A stretch of 64,000 nucleotides of DNA from Roseburia hominis (GTDB lineage Bacteria > Bacillota > Clostridia > Lachnospirales > Lachnospiraceae), in the NCBI GenBank assembly GCA_040702975.1, contig CP159990.1:930001-994000 (forward strand), written 5' to 3'. Within the stretch, counting starts at the first letter, position 1. Every line of letters starts with the position of its first letter. The notes below the pieces were generated by a model. The model was not told the origin of the DNA. It made no database searches and saw only the letters and a program-made list of their open reading frames with translations. This document shows positions 9,992-18,236 of the stretch, piece by piece. Both the position numbers and the translations under genes were made by a program.

Positions 9992-10636
9992 ATGAAAATT
10001 ATTATGTTGGGCGCACCGGGTGCAGGAAAAGGGACCCAGGCAAAGAAGATTGCCGAGAAGTACGGAATTCCGCATATTTCTACCGGAGACATTTTCCGCG
10101 CAAACATCAAGAACGGAACAGAACTTGGTAAGAAAGCGAAAACTTACATGGATCAGGGGCTTCTTGTACCAGATGAGCTGGTGGTAGATCTGGTAGTGGA
10201 CCGTGTGAATCAGGAAGACTGCGCAAACGGATACGTGCTGGATGGATTTCCGAGAACTATTCCTCAGGCAGAAGCACTTGACAAGGCACTTGCAGCACAG
10301 GGACAGAAGATGGACTATGCCATCGATGTTGATGTGCCGGATGAAAATATTGTAAAACGTATGGGCGGACGCCGCGCATGTGTCGGCTGCGGAGCTACAT
10401 ACCATTTGGTATATGCAGCGCCGAAGAAAGAAGGAATCTGTGATACCTGCGGAGCCGAGCTGATCCTGCGCGATGATGATAAGCCGGAAACTGTTCAGAA
10501 ACGTCTTGGTGTTTATCATGAGCAGACTCAGCCGCTTATCGAGTATTATACAAATGCTGGTATCCTTAAGAGCGTTGACGGAACTGTTGATCTGGAAGAT
10601 GTATTTAAGGCGATCGTAGAGATTCTGGGAGAGTAA
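9992..10636 (+). CDS. adk: Adenylate kinase
   Basis: Catalyses ATP + AMP to 2 ADP, balancing cellular adenylates. The start is the ATG after AAAGGAGGTAGCAAG; the frame is open 26 codons further upstream, but those residues are not adk-like. The P-loop GAPGAGKGT is at residues 7-15. The LID carries a Cys4 zinc site (C130, C133, C150, C153), typical of Gram-positive enzymes. At 214 residues it is the long form. It is located between secY and map, as in Bacillus. Confidence 0.97.
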   Translation: MKIIMLGAPGAGKGTQAKKIAEKYGIPHISTGDIFRANIKNGTELGKKAKTYMDQGLLVPDELVVDLVVDRVNQEDCANGYVLDGFPRTIPQAEALDKALAAQGQKMDYAIDVDVPDENIVKRMGGRRACVGCGATYHLVYAAPKKEGICDTCGAELILRDDDKPETVQKRLGVYHEQTQPLIEYYTNAGILKSVDGTVDLEDVFKAIVEILGE

Positions 10637-10639
10637 TCC

Positions 10640-11401
10640 ATGTCAATCAGCGTAAAGTCAGAACGGGAAATTGAACTTATGACAGAGGCCGGAAGAATTC
10701 TGTGGCTTGTACATGAGGAGCTTGAAAAAGCGCTAAGACCAGGAATGACGACACTGGAGATAGACAGATTAGGCGAGGAGGTCATTCGCAGCTACGGCTG
10801 CGAACCCTCTTTCCTGAATTATAACGGGTATCCGGCATCTATCTGTGTGTCAGTAAACGAGGAGGTCGTGCACGGAATTCCTTCGAGAAAACGCAGGATC
10901 CGGGAGGGCGATATCGTCAGTCTGGATGCGGGAGTTATCTACAAGGGCTATCATTCCGATGCGGCCAGGACGCATGCGGTCGGCGAGATTACGCCGGAGG
11001 CAAGGCAGCTCATCGAAGTGACCAGACAGAGCTTTTTTGAAGGAATAAAGTTCGCTAAGGAAGGCAATCATTTATTTGATATCTCTGCTGCGATTGGAAA
11101 ATATGCGGCTGGTAAAGGGTACGGTGTGGTGCGGGAACTGTGTGGACATGGAATCGGAACCCATCTTCACGAAGATCCGGAGATTCCCAACTATCCTATG
11201 CTTCGCAGGGGACCAAAACTAAAGGCGGGGATGACACTGGCTATAGAACCGATGATCAACCTGGGAACGGAAAAGGTCAGGTGGCTCGCGGACGACTGGA
11301 CCGTTGTTACAGCTGACGGGAAACTATCCGCGCATTACGAAAATACGGTACTTGTTACCAAAGGAGAGCCGGTTCTTTTGACTTTGGGAAGGGGAGCATG
11401 A
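10640..11401 (+). CDS. map: Methionine aminopeptidase, type I
   Basis: Removes the initiator Met from nascent proteins after deformylation. The 253-residue pita-bread fold shows the metal ligands in order: the Asp in VSLDAGV, the Asp in YHSDAARTH, the His in GHGIGTHLHEDP, the Glu in LAIEPMI and the Glu in AHYENTV. It starts 3 bases after adk ends, consistent with co-translation. Confidence 0.97.
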   Translation: MSISVKSEREIELMTEAGRILWLVHEELEKALRPGMTTLEIDRLGEEVIRSYGCEPSFLNYNGYPASICVSVNEEVVHGIPSRKRRIREGDIVSLDAGVIYKGYHSDAARTHAVGEITPEARQLIEVTRQSFFEGIKFAKEGNHLFDISAAIGKYAAGKGYGVVRELCGHGIGTHLHEDPEIPNYPMLRRGPKLKAGMTLAIEPMINLGTEKVRWLADDWTVVTADGKLSAHYENTVLVTKGEPVLLTLGRGA

Positions 11402-11407
11402 TCGTAA

Positions 11408-11716
11408 ATGGAAAGATGGGAAAAAGGCATGCTCGCTAAATCACTGGCAGGGCACGATAAAAACAAGATTTATGTAATTATAGAATTGGACGATACTTAT
11501 GTATATCTCGCTGACGGAGAAATAAGAACTCTCGCAAACCCTAAAAAGAAAAAGAAGAAACATGTACAACTTATCAGAAAAGTACATGAAATAGATGCGG
11601 CAGATGACGTAAGGATCAAACGGATACTGAAAGAATATGCTTTATCGCAAAAACAGAGCAGAGAAATATTGATAAGAAAGAACCGAATGGGAATCAAAAT
11701 CAGGAAACCAATATGA
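11408..11716 (+). CDS. KOW-type RNA-binding protein (L14e-like)
   Basis: A 102-residue basic protein with a KOW-like beta start (GMLAKSLAGHDKNKIYVIIELDD, residues about 7-29) followed by a lysine run (PKKKKKKHVQLI) and a basic C-terminus. Proteins of this kind recur between map and infA in Clostridia and are annotated as L14e/KOW domain RNA-binding proteins. A ribosome- or rRNA-linked role is inferred from position and charge. It is preceded closely by map (6 bases) and followed by infA. Confidence 0.8.
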   Translation: MERWEKGMLAKSLAGHDKNKIYVIIELDDTYVYLADGEIRTLANPKKKKKKHVQLIRKVHEIDAADDVRIKRILKEYALSQKQSREILIRKNRMGIKIRKPI

Positions 11717-11731
11717 ATGAGGAGGCGTAAT

Positions 11732-11950
11732 ATGTCTAAAGCAGATGTAATTGAAATCGAAGGAACCGTAGTAGAAAAACTTCCGAACGCAATGTTTCAG
11801 GTAGAGCTGGAAAATGGACATCAGGTCCTGGCTCATATCAGTGGGAAGCTGCGTATGAATTTTATCAAGATCTTACCGGGTGACAAGGTTACACTTGAGT
11901 TATCGCCATATGATTTATCAAAAGGCAGAATTATTTGGAGAGATAAATAG
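11732..11950 (+). CDS. infA: Translation initiation factor IF-1
   Basis: IF-1 occupies the 30S A site during initiation. The 72-residue OB-fold protein begins [20 protein letters not shown] and ends KGRIIWRDK. The ATG at 11732 follows GAGGAGG; an in-frame ATG at 11717 lies inside that binding site and is rejected. It is the usual neighbour of rpmJ. Confidence 0.98.
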   Translation: MSKADVIEIEGTVVEKLPNAMFQVELENGHQVLAHISGKLRMNFIKILPGDKVTLELSPYDLSKGRIIWRDK

Positions 11951-12088
11951 AAATAGGTATTGACTTTATTGAATTAATAGTGCTATAATATTAAAGCTGT
12001 CCGTGGGTGTATTGCGCCCACTCAGCAAAAGTTGCAATTTGTTTGCCGCTTATGCGGCAGGGAGCAAGGTAGGAAAGGAGGATTTGAC

Positions 12089-12202
12089 GTGAAAGTTAGG
12101 TCATCAGTAAAACCGATTTGCGAAAAGTGCAAAGTTATCAAGAGAAAAGGAAGCGTCAGAATTATCTGCGAAAATCCGAAGCATAAACAGCGTCAGGGCT
12201 AG
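12089..12202 (+). CDS. rpmJ: 50S ribosomal protein L36, zinc type
   Basis: A 37-residue protein starting at GTG ([15 protein letters not shown]) after AAAGGAGG. Zinc ligands C11, C14, C27 and H32 are all present, so this is the Zn-binding form. It helps fold 23S rRNA late in 50S assembly. In most Firmicutes rpsM follows within tens of bases; here 711 bases intervene, containing the RNA candidate described separately. Confidence 0.97.
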   Translation: MKVRSSVKPICEKCKVIKRKGSVRIICENPKHKQRQG

Positions 12203-12353
12203 GCATTGAACACTTAGTGAATGCAAGCTGAAAGCGCAGCATGAATTTAGTGAGAAAGCCGTTCTTGAATCTTAGCGACGATGAGCCAATAGGCGACAGA
12301 GGAGCTTAGATGAAAGAACATGGATGACTTGTACGAAGTTTATTATTTAATTA

Positions 12354-12598
12354 GGCGGCTGATAGTAGGAAACGCAAGGGTGTGTGTAGAGCGCTTGCTA
12401 CTATTTCAAATATACAGGGAAGCACCCCACCTGCCGAGAGCTAAAGTGGTGGTTTCAAGTATATTGCGGTAAATACCGGCGGTCATTAACCGAAAGCTCG
12501 GTTGCCGGAAAGGGCGTGCATACCGACACGCCTGGGCTGGGATATCGGACAAAGAAGATCCGGTAGGGCGCTTTCGATAACTTTTGCTGCCCGCAGCC
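12354..12598 (+). ncRNA. Candidate large structured RNA between rpmJ and rpsM
   Basis: Within the 711-bp gap between rpmJ and rpsM, about 245 bases fold by hand into many nested helices. They are: a closing stem (GGCGGC 12354 with GCTGCC 12586, or alternatively GGCTG 12357 with CAGCC 12594); ATAGTA/TACTAT plus GCAAG/CTTGC with an internal bulge; AATATAC/GTATATT enclosing CCACC/GGTGG; CCGGC/GCCGG enclosing AACCGA/TCGGTT; GGCGTG/CACGCC; and TATCGGA/TCCGGTA. No credible ORF covers it. It lacks the signature sequences I know for RNase P RNA, tmRNA, SRP RNA and 6S RNA. The compact multi-helix design is like that of large clostridial RNAs of unknown role such as the raiA motif, but I cannot assign a family. 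Confidence 0.6.
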
Positions 12599-12711
12599 TC
12601 AGTTTAGGACAATATGCGAAAGCCAAGAAATGCGCAGATTGAAAAAATGACAGCAGGCAAGCTTGCTTGCATGATGGCATTTTTTGCAAGATGCATAGGG
12701 CGCAGCCCGAC

Positions 12712-12806
12712 ATCGAGATGTAGCGAAGCGGAATCGAGATGGCATTTCGTCCCTCTTGAACAAAGTAGCCAAAACACAATCGAGACGAGCGAAGCAAAGT
12801 CGAGAT
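12712..12806 (+). repeat. Pair of imperfect 28-29 bp direct repeats upstream of rpsM
   Basis: Units 12712-12740 and 12779-12806 share the pattern ATCGAGA-n-AGCGAAGC-nn-A(A/G)TCGAGAT. They lie between the structured RNA candidate and rpsM, in a stretch that otherwise holds only a short palindrome (GCAAGCTTGC near 12658). No coding potential is convincing here. They may be protein-binding or mRNA-processing elements, or decayed mobile repeats. Confidence 0.5.
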
Positions 12807-12913
12807 TATAGATTTAAAGAGGACCAAGGCCCATTCGCAGCTGGCAAAGAAGTGCTCTGACAAGCACTTCAAAGTGCAGGAACCAAGATCAAAGAAAATG
12901 GAGGAAATCACAA

Positions 12914-13282
12914 ATGGCTCGTATTGCAGGTGTAGACTTACCAAGAGACAAACGTGTAGAGATCGGTCTGACTTATATCTACGGAATTGGTAGAACAAGC
13001 TCCAACCGTATTCTCGCAGAAGCAGGAGTTAATCCTGATACCCGCTGCCGTGATCTGACTGACGACGAAGTTAAGAAGATCAGTGCAGTAATCGATGAGA
13101 CTCAGATGGTAGAAGGTGATCTTAGAAGAGAGATCGCTCTCAACATCAAGAGACTTCAGGAAATCGGATGCTACAGAGGAATCCGTCATAGGAAAGGACT
13201 TCCGGTTCGTGGTCAGAAGACCAAGACAAACGCAAGAACCAGAAAAGGTCCGAAGAGAACTGTTGCTAACAAGAAGAAATAG
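12914..13282 (+). CDS. rpsM: 30S ribosomal protein S13
   Basis: S13 in the 30S head contacts P-site tRNA and forms bridges B1a/B1b. The 122-residue product begins [21 protein letters not shown] and ends with the conserved basic tail ([24 protein letters not shown]). An AAATGGAGGAAATC site precedes the ATG. It opens the alpha portion of the cluster. Confidence 0.98.
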   Translation: MARIAGVDLPRDKRVEIGLTYIYGIGRTSSNRILAEAGVNPDTRCRDLTDDEVKKISAVIDETQMVEGDLRREIALNIKRLQEIGCYRGIRHRKGLPVRGQKTKTNARTRKGPKRTVANKKK

Positions 13283-13412
13283 TCAGGCGAAGACCAGCTA
13301 AGTGAACGACTGAAGTTAGCTATTTCTTTGTTCACCGCACAGGGGGCGGGGAACTACCTTAAAAGTGAAACCGTATAACAATTAATATAGGAAAGTGTAG
13401 GTTAGTTTTATT

Positions 13413-13808
13413 ATGGCTAAGAAAGTTACAAAAAAAGTGACAAAAAAACGTGTCAAGAAAAACGTTGAACGCGGACAGGCACATATCCAGTCATCTTTCA
13501 ATAACACTATCGTTACTCTGACAGATGCACAGGGAAATGCTTTATCATGGGCAAGTGCCGGCGGTCTGGGATTTAGAGGTTCAAGGAAATCTACTCCGTA
13601 CGCTGCACAGATGGCAGCAGAGACAGCAGCAAAGGCAGCATTAGTTCATGGTCTTAAGACAGTAGACGTATTCGTAAAAGGACCTGGTTCAGGAAGAGAA
13701 GCAGCAATCCGTGCACTTCAGGCTTGCGGTATTGATGTAACAAGCATCAGAGACGTAACCCCGGTACCGCACAACGGATGCCGCCCGCCGAAGAGAAGAA
13801 GAGTCTAG
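13413..13808 (+). CDS. rpsK: 30S ribosomal protein S11
   Basis: S11 forms the platform near the E-site mRNA with S7. The 131-residue product has a lysine-rich N-terminus, the [15 protein letters not shown] and [14 protein letters not shown] motifs, and the C-terminal [13 protein letters not shown]. The 130-base spacer after rpsM contains further TTAG-type words, and no strong AGGAGG is visible; the nearest is GGAAAG about 20 bases upstream. Confidence 0.97.
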   Translation: MAKKVTKKVTKKRVKKNVERGQAHIQSSFNNTIVTLTDAQGNALSWASAGGLGFRGSRKSTPYAAQMAAETAAKAALVHGLKTVDVFVKGPGSGREAAIRALQACGIDVTSIRDVTPVPHNGCRPPKRRRV

Positions 13809-13845
13809 TCGAATAATTGTCGAATTATAATAGGAGGATAAGAGC

Positions 13846-14439
13846 ATGGCAGTAAATAGAGTTCCGGTTCTGAAAAGATGCCGTTCTTTAGGAATGGACC
13901 CGGTATATTTAGGAATTGATAAGAAGTCTAACAGACAGTTGAAGAGAAGCAACCGTAAAATGAGCGAGTATGCTCTCCAGTTACGTGAGAAACAGAAAGC
14001 TAAATTCATCTATGGCGTTCTTGAAAAACCGTTCAGAAACTATTTTGAGAAAGCACAGCAGATGAAAGGGATGACAGGTGCGAACCTGATGATCCTTCTG
14101 GAGTCCAGACTTGACAACGTTGTATTCCGTCTCGGATTTGCAAGAACCAGACGTGAGGCTCGTCAGATCGTTGACCACAAGCATGTACTTGTAAACGGAA
14201 AACAGGTAAACATTCCGTCTTATCTGCTGAAAGCCGGCGATGTAGTTGAGATCAAAGAGGATAAGAAGAGTTCCCCAAGATATAAAGAGATCGTAGAGGT
14301 TACCGGTGGACGTATGGTTCCGGATTGGCTGGAAGTTGACGCTGAGAACCTGAAAGGAACCGTAAAAGAGCTTCCGCTTCGCGAAGCGATTGACGTTCCG
14401 GTAGACGAGATGTTAATCGTCGAGTTGTATTCTAAATAA
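13846..14439 (+). CDS. rpsD: 30S ribosomal protein S4
   Basis: S4 nucleates 30S assembly and in several bacteria represses the alpha operon or its own gene. The 197-residue product has the N-terminal domain without a zinc Cys cluster and an S4 RNA-binding domain ([38 protein letters not shown], described by its ends LESRLD and HVLVNGK). AGGAGG precedes the ATG. Confidence 0.97.
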   Translation: MAVNRVPVLKRCRSLGMDPVYLGIDKKSNRQLKRSNRKMSEYALQLREKQKAKFIYGVLEKPFRNYFEKAQQMKGMTGANLMILLESRLDNVVFRLGFARTRREARQIVDHKHVLVNGKQVNIPSYLLKAGDVVEIKEDKKSSPRYKEIVEVTGGRMVPDWLEVDAENLKGTVKELPLREAIDVPVDEMLIVELYSK

Positions 14440-14454
14440 TAATTAGTACACTGG

Positions 14455-14478
14455 CTCACAGATGGTATAGTCTGTGAG
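14455..14478 (+). promoter_or_regulatory. Hairpin between rpsD and rpoA
   Basis: CTCACAGA (14455-14462) and TCTGTGAG (14471-14478) form a perfect 8-bp stem with an 8-base loop. No T-run follows, so it is unlikely to be a strong terminator. It may be an mRNA processing or attenuation element that sets rpoA levels relative to rpsD. Confidence 0.45.
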
Positions 14479-14532
14479 TCGGGATACTTCAACCCCTCAA
14501 CATTTTAAAACCCATAAGGAGGGACTAAAATA

Positions 14533-15492
14533 GTGTTTGATTTTAATAAGCCAAATATTGAGATTACAGAGATTTCTGAAGATAAGAAATATGGAAGATT
14601 CGTAGTAGAGCCTCTGGAAAGAGGATACGGTACAACGCTTGGCAACTCTTTGAGAAGAATCATGCTTTCATCCCTGCCTGGTGCTGCAATCAGCCAGATT
14701 AAGATTGAAGGGGTACTGCATGAATTCAGCTCGATTCCGGGTGTAAAAGAAGATGTAACGGAAATCGTTATGAATCTGAAGTCCCTTGCAATCAAAAATA
14801 CTTCCGAGACCGATGAGCCGAAGAGAGCTTATATTGAGTTTGAGGGAGAAGGTGTTGTGACCGGCGCCGATATCCAGGTGGATTCCGATATCGAGATCAT
14901 GAACCCGGAGACGGTTATTGCGACACTTAACGGCGGAACAGACAGCAAACTTTACATGGAACTGACGATTACAAAGGGCAGAGGCTATGTAGGCGCTGAT
15001 AAGAATAAGACAGAGGATATGCCGATCGGTGTGATTCCGATTGATTCTATCTACACACCGGTAGAGCGTGTCAACCTGACAGTAGAGAATACCCGTGTGG
15101 GTCAGATTACCGATTATGATAAACTGACTCTTGATGTATGGACAAACGGAACTCTTCAGCCGGATGAGTCTGTAAGCCTTGCGGCTAAAGTTCTTAATGA
15201 GCATTTGAAACTTTTTATCGACCTTTCTGAAGTAGCGCAGGCTGCAGAGGTCATGATCGAGAAAGAAGACGATGAGAAAGAGAAAGTTCTTGAGATGAGC
15301 ATTGATGAGCTGGAGCTTTCTGTTCGTTCTTACAATTGCCTTAAGAGAGCTGGAATCAATACCGTAGAAGAACTTACAAACAGAACTCCGGAAGATATGA
15401 TGAAGGTCCGCAACCTCGGACGCAAGTCATTAGAAGAGGTTCTGGCAAAATTAAAAGAGCTCGGTCTGGAACTAAGCCAGGGCGAGGAGTAA
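14533..15492 (+). CDS. rpoA: RNA polymerase alpha subunit
   Basis: Alpha dimerises to nucleate core RNA polymerase assembly and contacts UP elements and activators through its C-terminal domain. The 319-residue product starts at GTG after AAGGAGGG. The N-terminal domain contains [19 protein letters not shown]. The C-terminal domain (residues about 250-315) contains [17 protein letters not shown] and [11 protein letters not shown], which form the helix-hairpin-helix DNA-binding surface. Confidence 0.98.
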   Translation: MFDFNKPNIEITEISEDKKYGRFVVEPLERGYGTTLGNSLRRIMLSSLPGAAISQIKIEGVLHEFSSIPGVKEDVTEIVMNLKSLAIKNTSETDEPKRAYIEFEGEGVVTGADIQVDSDIEIMNPETVIATLNGGTDSKLYMELTITKGRGYVGADKNKTEDMPIGVIPIDSIYTPVERVNLTVENTRVGQITDYDKLTLDVWTNGTLQPDESVSLAAKVLNEHLKLFIDLSEVAQAAEVMIEKEDDEKEKVLEMSIDELELSVRSYNCLKRAGINTVEELTNRTPEDMMKVRNLGRKSLEEVLAKLKELGLELSQGEE

Positions 15493-15673
15493 AGCGACGA
15501 GTCCTGGCACCGCGGAACAAGCTGCTAATGTTTGTTCCGACACCGCAATTATCAGGGCGAAGAATAACCTTGTAACTATCTGGCTAGTAAGCCCGATGAA
15601 GCATAACCAGATGGCATAGTGCGATAAGTCCGATGAGCGCGTATTATGTCCCGAATAATGGAGGATTAGAACA
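15493..15673 (+). promoter_or_regulatory. rpoA-rplQ spacer with hairpins and a direct repeat
   Basis: This 181-base spacer has a 7-bp hairpin (GGAACAA/TTGTTCC near 15516-15540). A second pairing (ATCTGG near 15580 with CCAGAT near 15607) encloses one copy of TAAGYCCGATGA. Another copy of that word lies near 15625. No ORF or promoter is apparent. Such a long insert within a two-gene unit that is normally tight suggests a post-transcriptional role or an inserted repeat remnant. Confidence 0.4.
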
Positions 15674-16210
15674 ATGGCAAAATATAGAAAGCTTGGCAGA
15701 ACAGCCAGCCAGAGAAAAGCATTATTAAGAAACCAGGTAACGATGTTACTTCAGCATGGAAAGATCAGAACTACCGAAGCTAAGGCTAAAGAGATCCGCA
15801 AGATCGCTGAAGGCCTGATCGCTATGGCAGTCAGAGAAAAAGACAACTATGAAGAAGTGACCATTAAGGCTAAGGTTGCAAGAAAAGACAAAGACGGCAA
15901 GAGAGTGAAAGAAGTAGTAGACGGCAAGAAAGTGACCGTATACGACGAAGTTGAGAAAAAGATTAAGAAAGACAATCCGTCAAGACTTCATGCAAGACGC
16001 CAGATGCTGAAAGTTCTTTACCCGGTAAAGGAAGTTCCATCTGCAGCGGCAGGAAAGAAGAAAAATACAAAGGAAGTTGATCTGGTAGAGAAAATCTTTA
16101 CTGAGATTGCTCCGAAGTATGTAGACCGCAAGGGCGGCTATACCAGAATTATCAAAATTGGCCAGCGTAAAGGTGACGCTGCTATGGAAGTTCTGATTGA
16201 ACTTGTTTAA
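15674..16210 (+). CDS. rplQ: 50S ribosomal protein L17 with inserted segments
   Basis: L17 lies near the tunnel exit of the 50S subunit. The conserved core is clear: MAKYRKLGRTASQRKALLRN at the start, TTEAKAKEIR, LHARRQML, and GGYTRIIKIGQRKGDAAMEV at the end. The protein is 178 residues against about 115-125 in most bacteria. The excess is a lysine-rich insertion at about residues 55-102 and a second at about 119-136. It is the last gene of the cluster, 17 bases before the terminator. Confidence 0.97.
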   Translation: MAKYRKLGRTASQRKALLRNQVTMLLQHGKIRTTEAKAKEIRKIAEGLIAMAVREKDNYEEVTIKAKVARKDKDGKRVKEVVDGKKVTVYDEVEKKIKKDNPSRLHARRQMLKVLYPVKEVPSAAAGKKKNTKEVDLVEKIFTEIAPKYVDRKGGYTRIIKIGQRKGDAAMEVLIELV

Positions 16211-16226
16211 TTAAAATGTAATATAG

Positions 16227-16265
16227 CTCCGCATCTCTGAGTCGAACGAGATGCGGAGTTTTTGC
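16227..16265 (+). terminator. Intrinsic terminator of the ribosomal cluster
   Basis: A perfect 11-bp stem, CTCCGCATCTC (16227-16237) with GAGATGCGGAG (16248-16258), is followed by TTTTTTTGC. It ends the S10-spc-alpha supercluster just after rplQ. Confidence 0.92.
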
Positions 16266-16351
16266 TACCAATTACATGAAGATTTGCCAGACAAACGCTT
16301 AAAGGGGCGTATTTGGCAATAAATCCTGTATAGAGGCGCGGAGGAAATCCA

Positions 16352-17542
16352 GTGAAAAATAAAAAGAACAAAATTATTTCGATTATTTTGAGTTTTGTAT
16401 TTGTACTTGGCCTGACTGGGTGTGGCGGTGAGGTAAGAAGAGCAGATGGAAGCCAGGAAGAATATGAATATCTAATTACGGTAGGATTTGCACAGGGAGG
16501 CGAGGAAGGATCTTGGAAGACGGCTAATACAGAGTCTTTTCAAACCATATTCGTTGAGGACAATGGCTATGAATTACTATTAGAAGATGCGGGAATAGAT
16601 CAGGAAAAGCAGATACACGTTATCAGAGAATTTATTGAAAAAGAAGTAGATTATATTTTGTTGGCTCCGGTGGCGGAGTACGGCCTGGAAGAGGTGCTCG
16701 AGGAGGCAAAGGAAGCACGTATTCCCGTACTTTTAGTAGGAGCGCTCAATGCAGATATCGATTCCTCTCTTTACGAGTGTCAGATTTGCAGTAATACGGA
16801 AAAGCAGGTGCAGGAGATGGGAAACTGGCTGGAGACGTATCTGGAAGAGCGTGAAAATAAGGGCGAAAACAAGGAAGTGACTGATAATAAAGGATACACA
16901 AAGAAAACGAAACAGGACAGGTTAAAAGAGGAAGAAAAGCAGAGGCAGGAAGAAAAAGCAAAGCAGCAAAAGTCCGGAGGCGGTGAGACGGACGAAAGTA
17001 AGGAAGAACAGGAAGAGGAAAAAGAAGCTCCCTATATTTTAGCAGTTGTCCAGGACTATATTGGGACTGCGCGGCAGCTCACCCTGGCAGAAGGATATCA
17101 AAAGCTGATTGAAAAACATTCAGACTGGCAAATGGAGGGACAGCAGACAGGGGAAAACAGCCGGGAAATCGCAAAACAAGTCGTAGAACTTTTTATAGAA
17201 CATTACCCGGAGCTGAATATCATCATTGCAGAGACCAGTGACATGGCGCTGGGAGTAGTCGATGCGCTTGAGGAGCATAAAAAAAATCAGCAGAGCGAGG
17301 CTGATGATCAGGAGGAAGTAATCCTGATTTCTCTGGGAGCGGGAAGAGAGGTTCTGGAAGCAGTCAGAGACGGCAAAATCCAGGCTGCTTTTGAACAGAC
17401 TCCGCTCCAAGCCCCGAAAACAGCAGAAATCATACAAAAACTGGAATCTGGTATCTATCTGGATAAAATACAATATGTCAAGGATGTTTATTATGACCAG
17501 ACGATGAATCTGGAGGAAGTTATCGCCAAGCAGACCTACTAA
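16352..17542 (+). CDS. Sugar-binding-type lipoprotein (Peripla_BP_4-like)
   Basis: A 396-residue lipoprotein starting at GTG after GGAGGAAATC. The signal peptide ends in a lipobox, LTGC, with lipidated Cys24. The rest resembles a type 1 periplasmic binding protein that recognises small ligands at the cell surface: the first lobe runs to about residue 160 and the second begins near residue 230 (APYILAVVQDYIGTARQ). Between them lies a highly charged Lys/Glu/Gln stretch (residues about 160-228) that is unusual in this fold. No permease or ATPase is adjacent, so it is an orphan or a sensor. Ligand unknown. Confidence 0.75.
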   Translation: MKNKKNKIISIILSFVFVLGLTGCGGEVRRADGSQEEYEYLITVGFAQGGEEGSWKTANTESFQTIFVEDNGYELLLEDAGIDQEKQIHVIREFIEKEVDYILLAPVAEYGLEEVLEEAKEARIPVLLVGALNADIDSSLYECQICSNTEKQVQEMGNWLETYLEERENKGENKEVTDNKGYTKKTKQDRLKEEEKQRQEEKAKQQKSGGGETDESKEEQEEEKEAPYILAVVQDYIGTARQLTLAEGYQKLIEKHSDWQMEGQQTGENSREIAKQVVELFIEHYPELNIIIAETSDMALGVVDALEEHKKNQQSEADDQEEVILISLGAGREVLEAVRDGKIQAAFEQTPLQAPKTAEIIQKLESGIYLDKIQYVKDVYYDQTMNLEEVIAKQTY

Positions 17543-17597
17543 CTGCCGGGCATGCCATGGTAAATGCCAACGTAGTTACAGGAGATGCCAAAAATTC

Positions 17598-17625
17598 TTG
17601 AAAAACAGTGAGTTTCGGGTATAAT
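17598..17625 (+). promoter_or_regulatory. Promoter of rpiB
   Basis: TTGAAA (17598-17603) and TATAAT (17620-17625) are separated by 16 bases, a good vegetative promoter. The expected start near 17632 leaves a leader of about 30 bases before the rpiB ATG. Confidence 0.75.
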
Positions 17626-17663
17626 AAAACTATCATATTATTTTATTAAAGGAGATGGAGAAT

Positions 17664-18104
17664 ATGAAGATTGGAATTGCAAACGATCATTCAGCGGTAG
17701 ATATGAAAAAGCAGGTTGTGGAATATCTGGTGGAGAAGGGCTATGAAGTAGTGAATTATGGAACAGATTCCTATGAGAGCTGCAATTATCCGGAATACGG
17801 TGAGAAGATTGGACGCGCAGTGGCTGCCGGGGAAGTGGATTTAGGTGTGGCGATCTGCGGAACCGGACTTGGCATCTCACTTGCAGCGAATAAAGTACAT
17901 GGCATAAGGGCAGCAGTTTGTTCTGAACCGTATACGGCTAAGATGGCAAAAGAGCATAACAATGCGAATGTTTTAGCCTTTGGCGCCCGTGTAATTGGAA
18001 TCGAGATGGCCAAAATGATTCTGGATGCCTGGTTGAACGCTGAATTTTTGGGAGGACGCCATCAGGATCGGGTAGATATGATTATGGCGATTGAGGAAAA
18101 ATAA
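17664..18104 (+). CDS. rpiB: Ribose-5-phosphate isomerase B
   Basis: Interconverts ribose-5-phosphate and ribulose-5-phosphate, linking pentose catabolism to the pentose phosphate pathway. The 146-residue protein begins MKIGIANDHSAVDMKK and has the active-site ICGTGLGISLAANK with the catalytic Cys. The ATG at 17664 is 9 bases from AAAGGAG; the in-frame ATG at 17655 abuts the binding site. RpiB relatives include LacA/B-type isomerases, but the sequence and the arabinose context favour RpiB. Confidence 0.9.
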   Translation: MKIGIANDHSAVDMKKQVVEYLVEKGYEVVNYGTDSYESCNYPEYGEKIGRAVAAGEVDLGVAICGTGLGISLAANKVHGIRAAVCSEPYTAKMAKEHNNANVLAFGARVIGIEMAKMILDAWLNAEFLGGRHQDRVDMIMAIEEK

Positions 18105-18130
18105 AAAATTTTCAAGAATAACATGTGTAC

Positions 18131-18192
18131 AAAAAAACCGGTGAGAGGATTTGTCAAGTAAAAAATGGGCGAATTCTCGAACCGGTTTTTTA
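18131..18192 (+). terminator. Terminator after rpiB
   Basis: AAACCGGT (18135-18142) pairs with ACCGGTTT (18181-18188) and a T-run follows. The mirrored A-run makes it likely to act in either orientation. The intervening 38 bases are unpaired or weakly paired. It separates rpiB from the ABC transporter promoter. Confidence 0.7.
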
Positions 18193-18236
18193 TGCGTTTT
18201 ATAGTGAAAACAGAAAAAAATAAAAAATATGTATAT

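Noticed and set aside
12354..12598. RNase P RNA, tmRNA, SRP RNA or group I intron as identity of the structured spacer
   Set aside because: The characteristic conserved sequences (RNase P GAGGAAAGTCC-type core, tmRNA ends, SRP GGAAG loop, intron core elements) are not present.
12486..12998. 170-codon minus-strand frame across the rpmJ-rpsM spacer, and a 65-codon plus-strand frame at 12614
   Set aside because: Neither has a credible binding site or protein-like composition, and the first runs into rpsM. The RNA-structure interpretation fits better.
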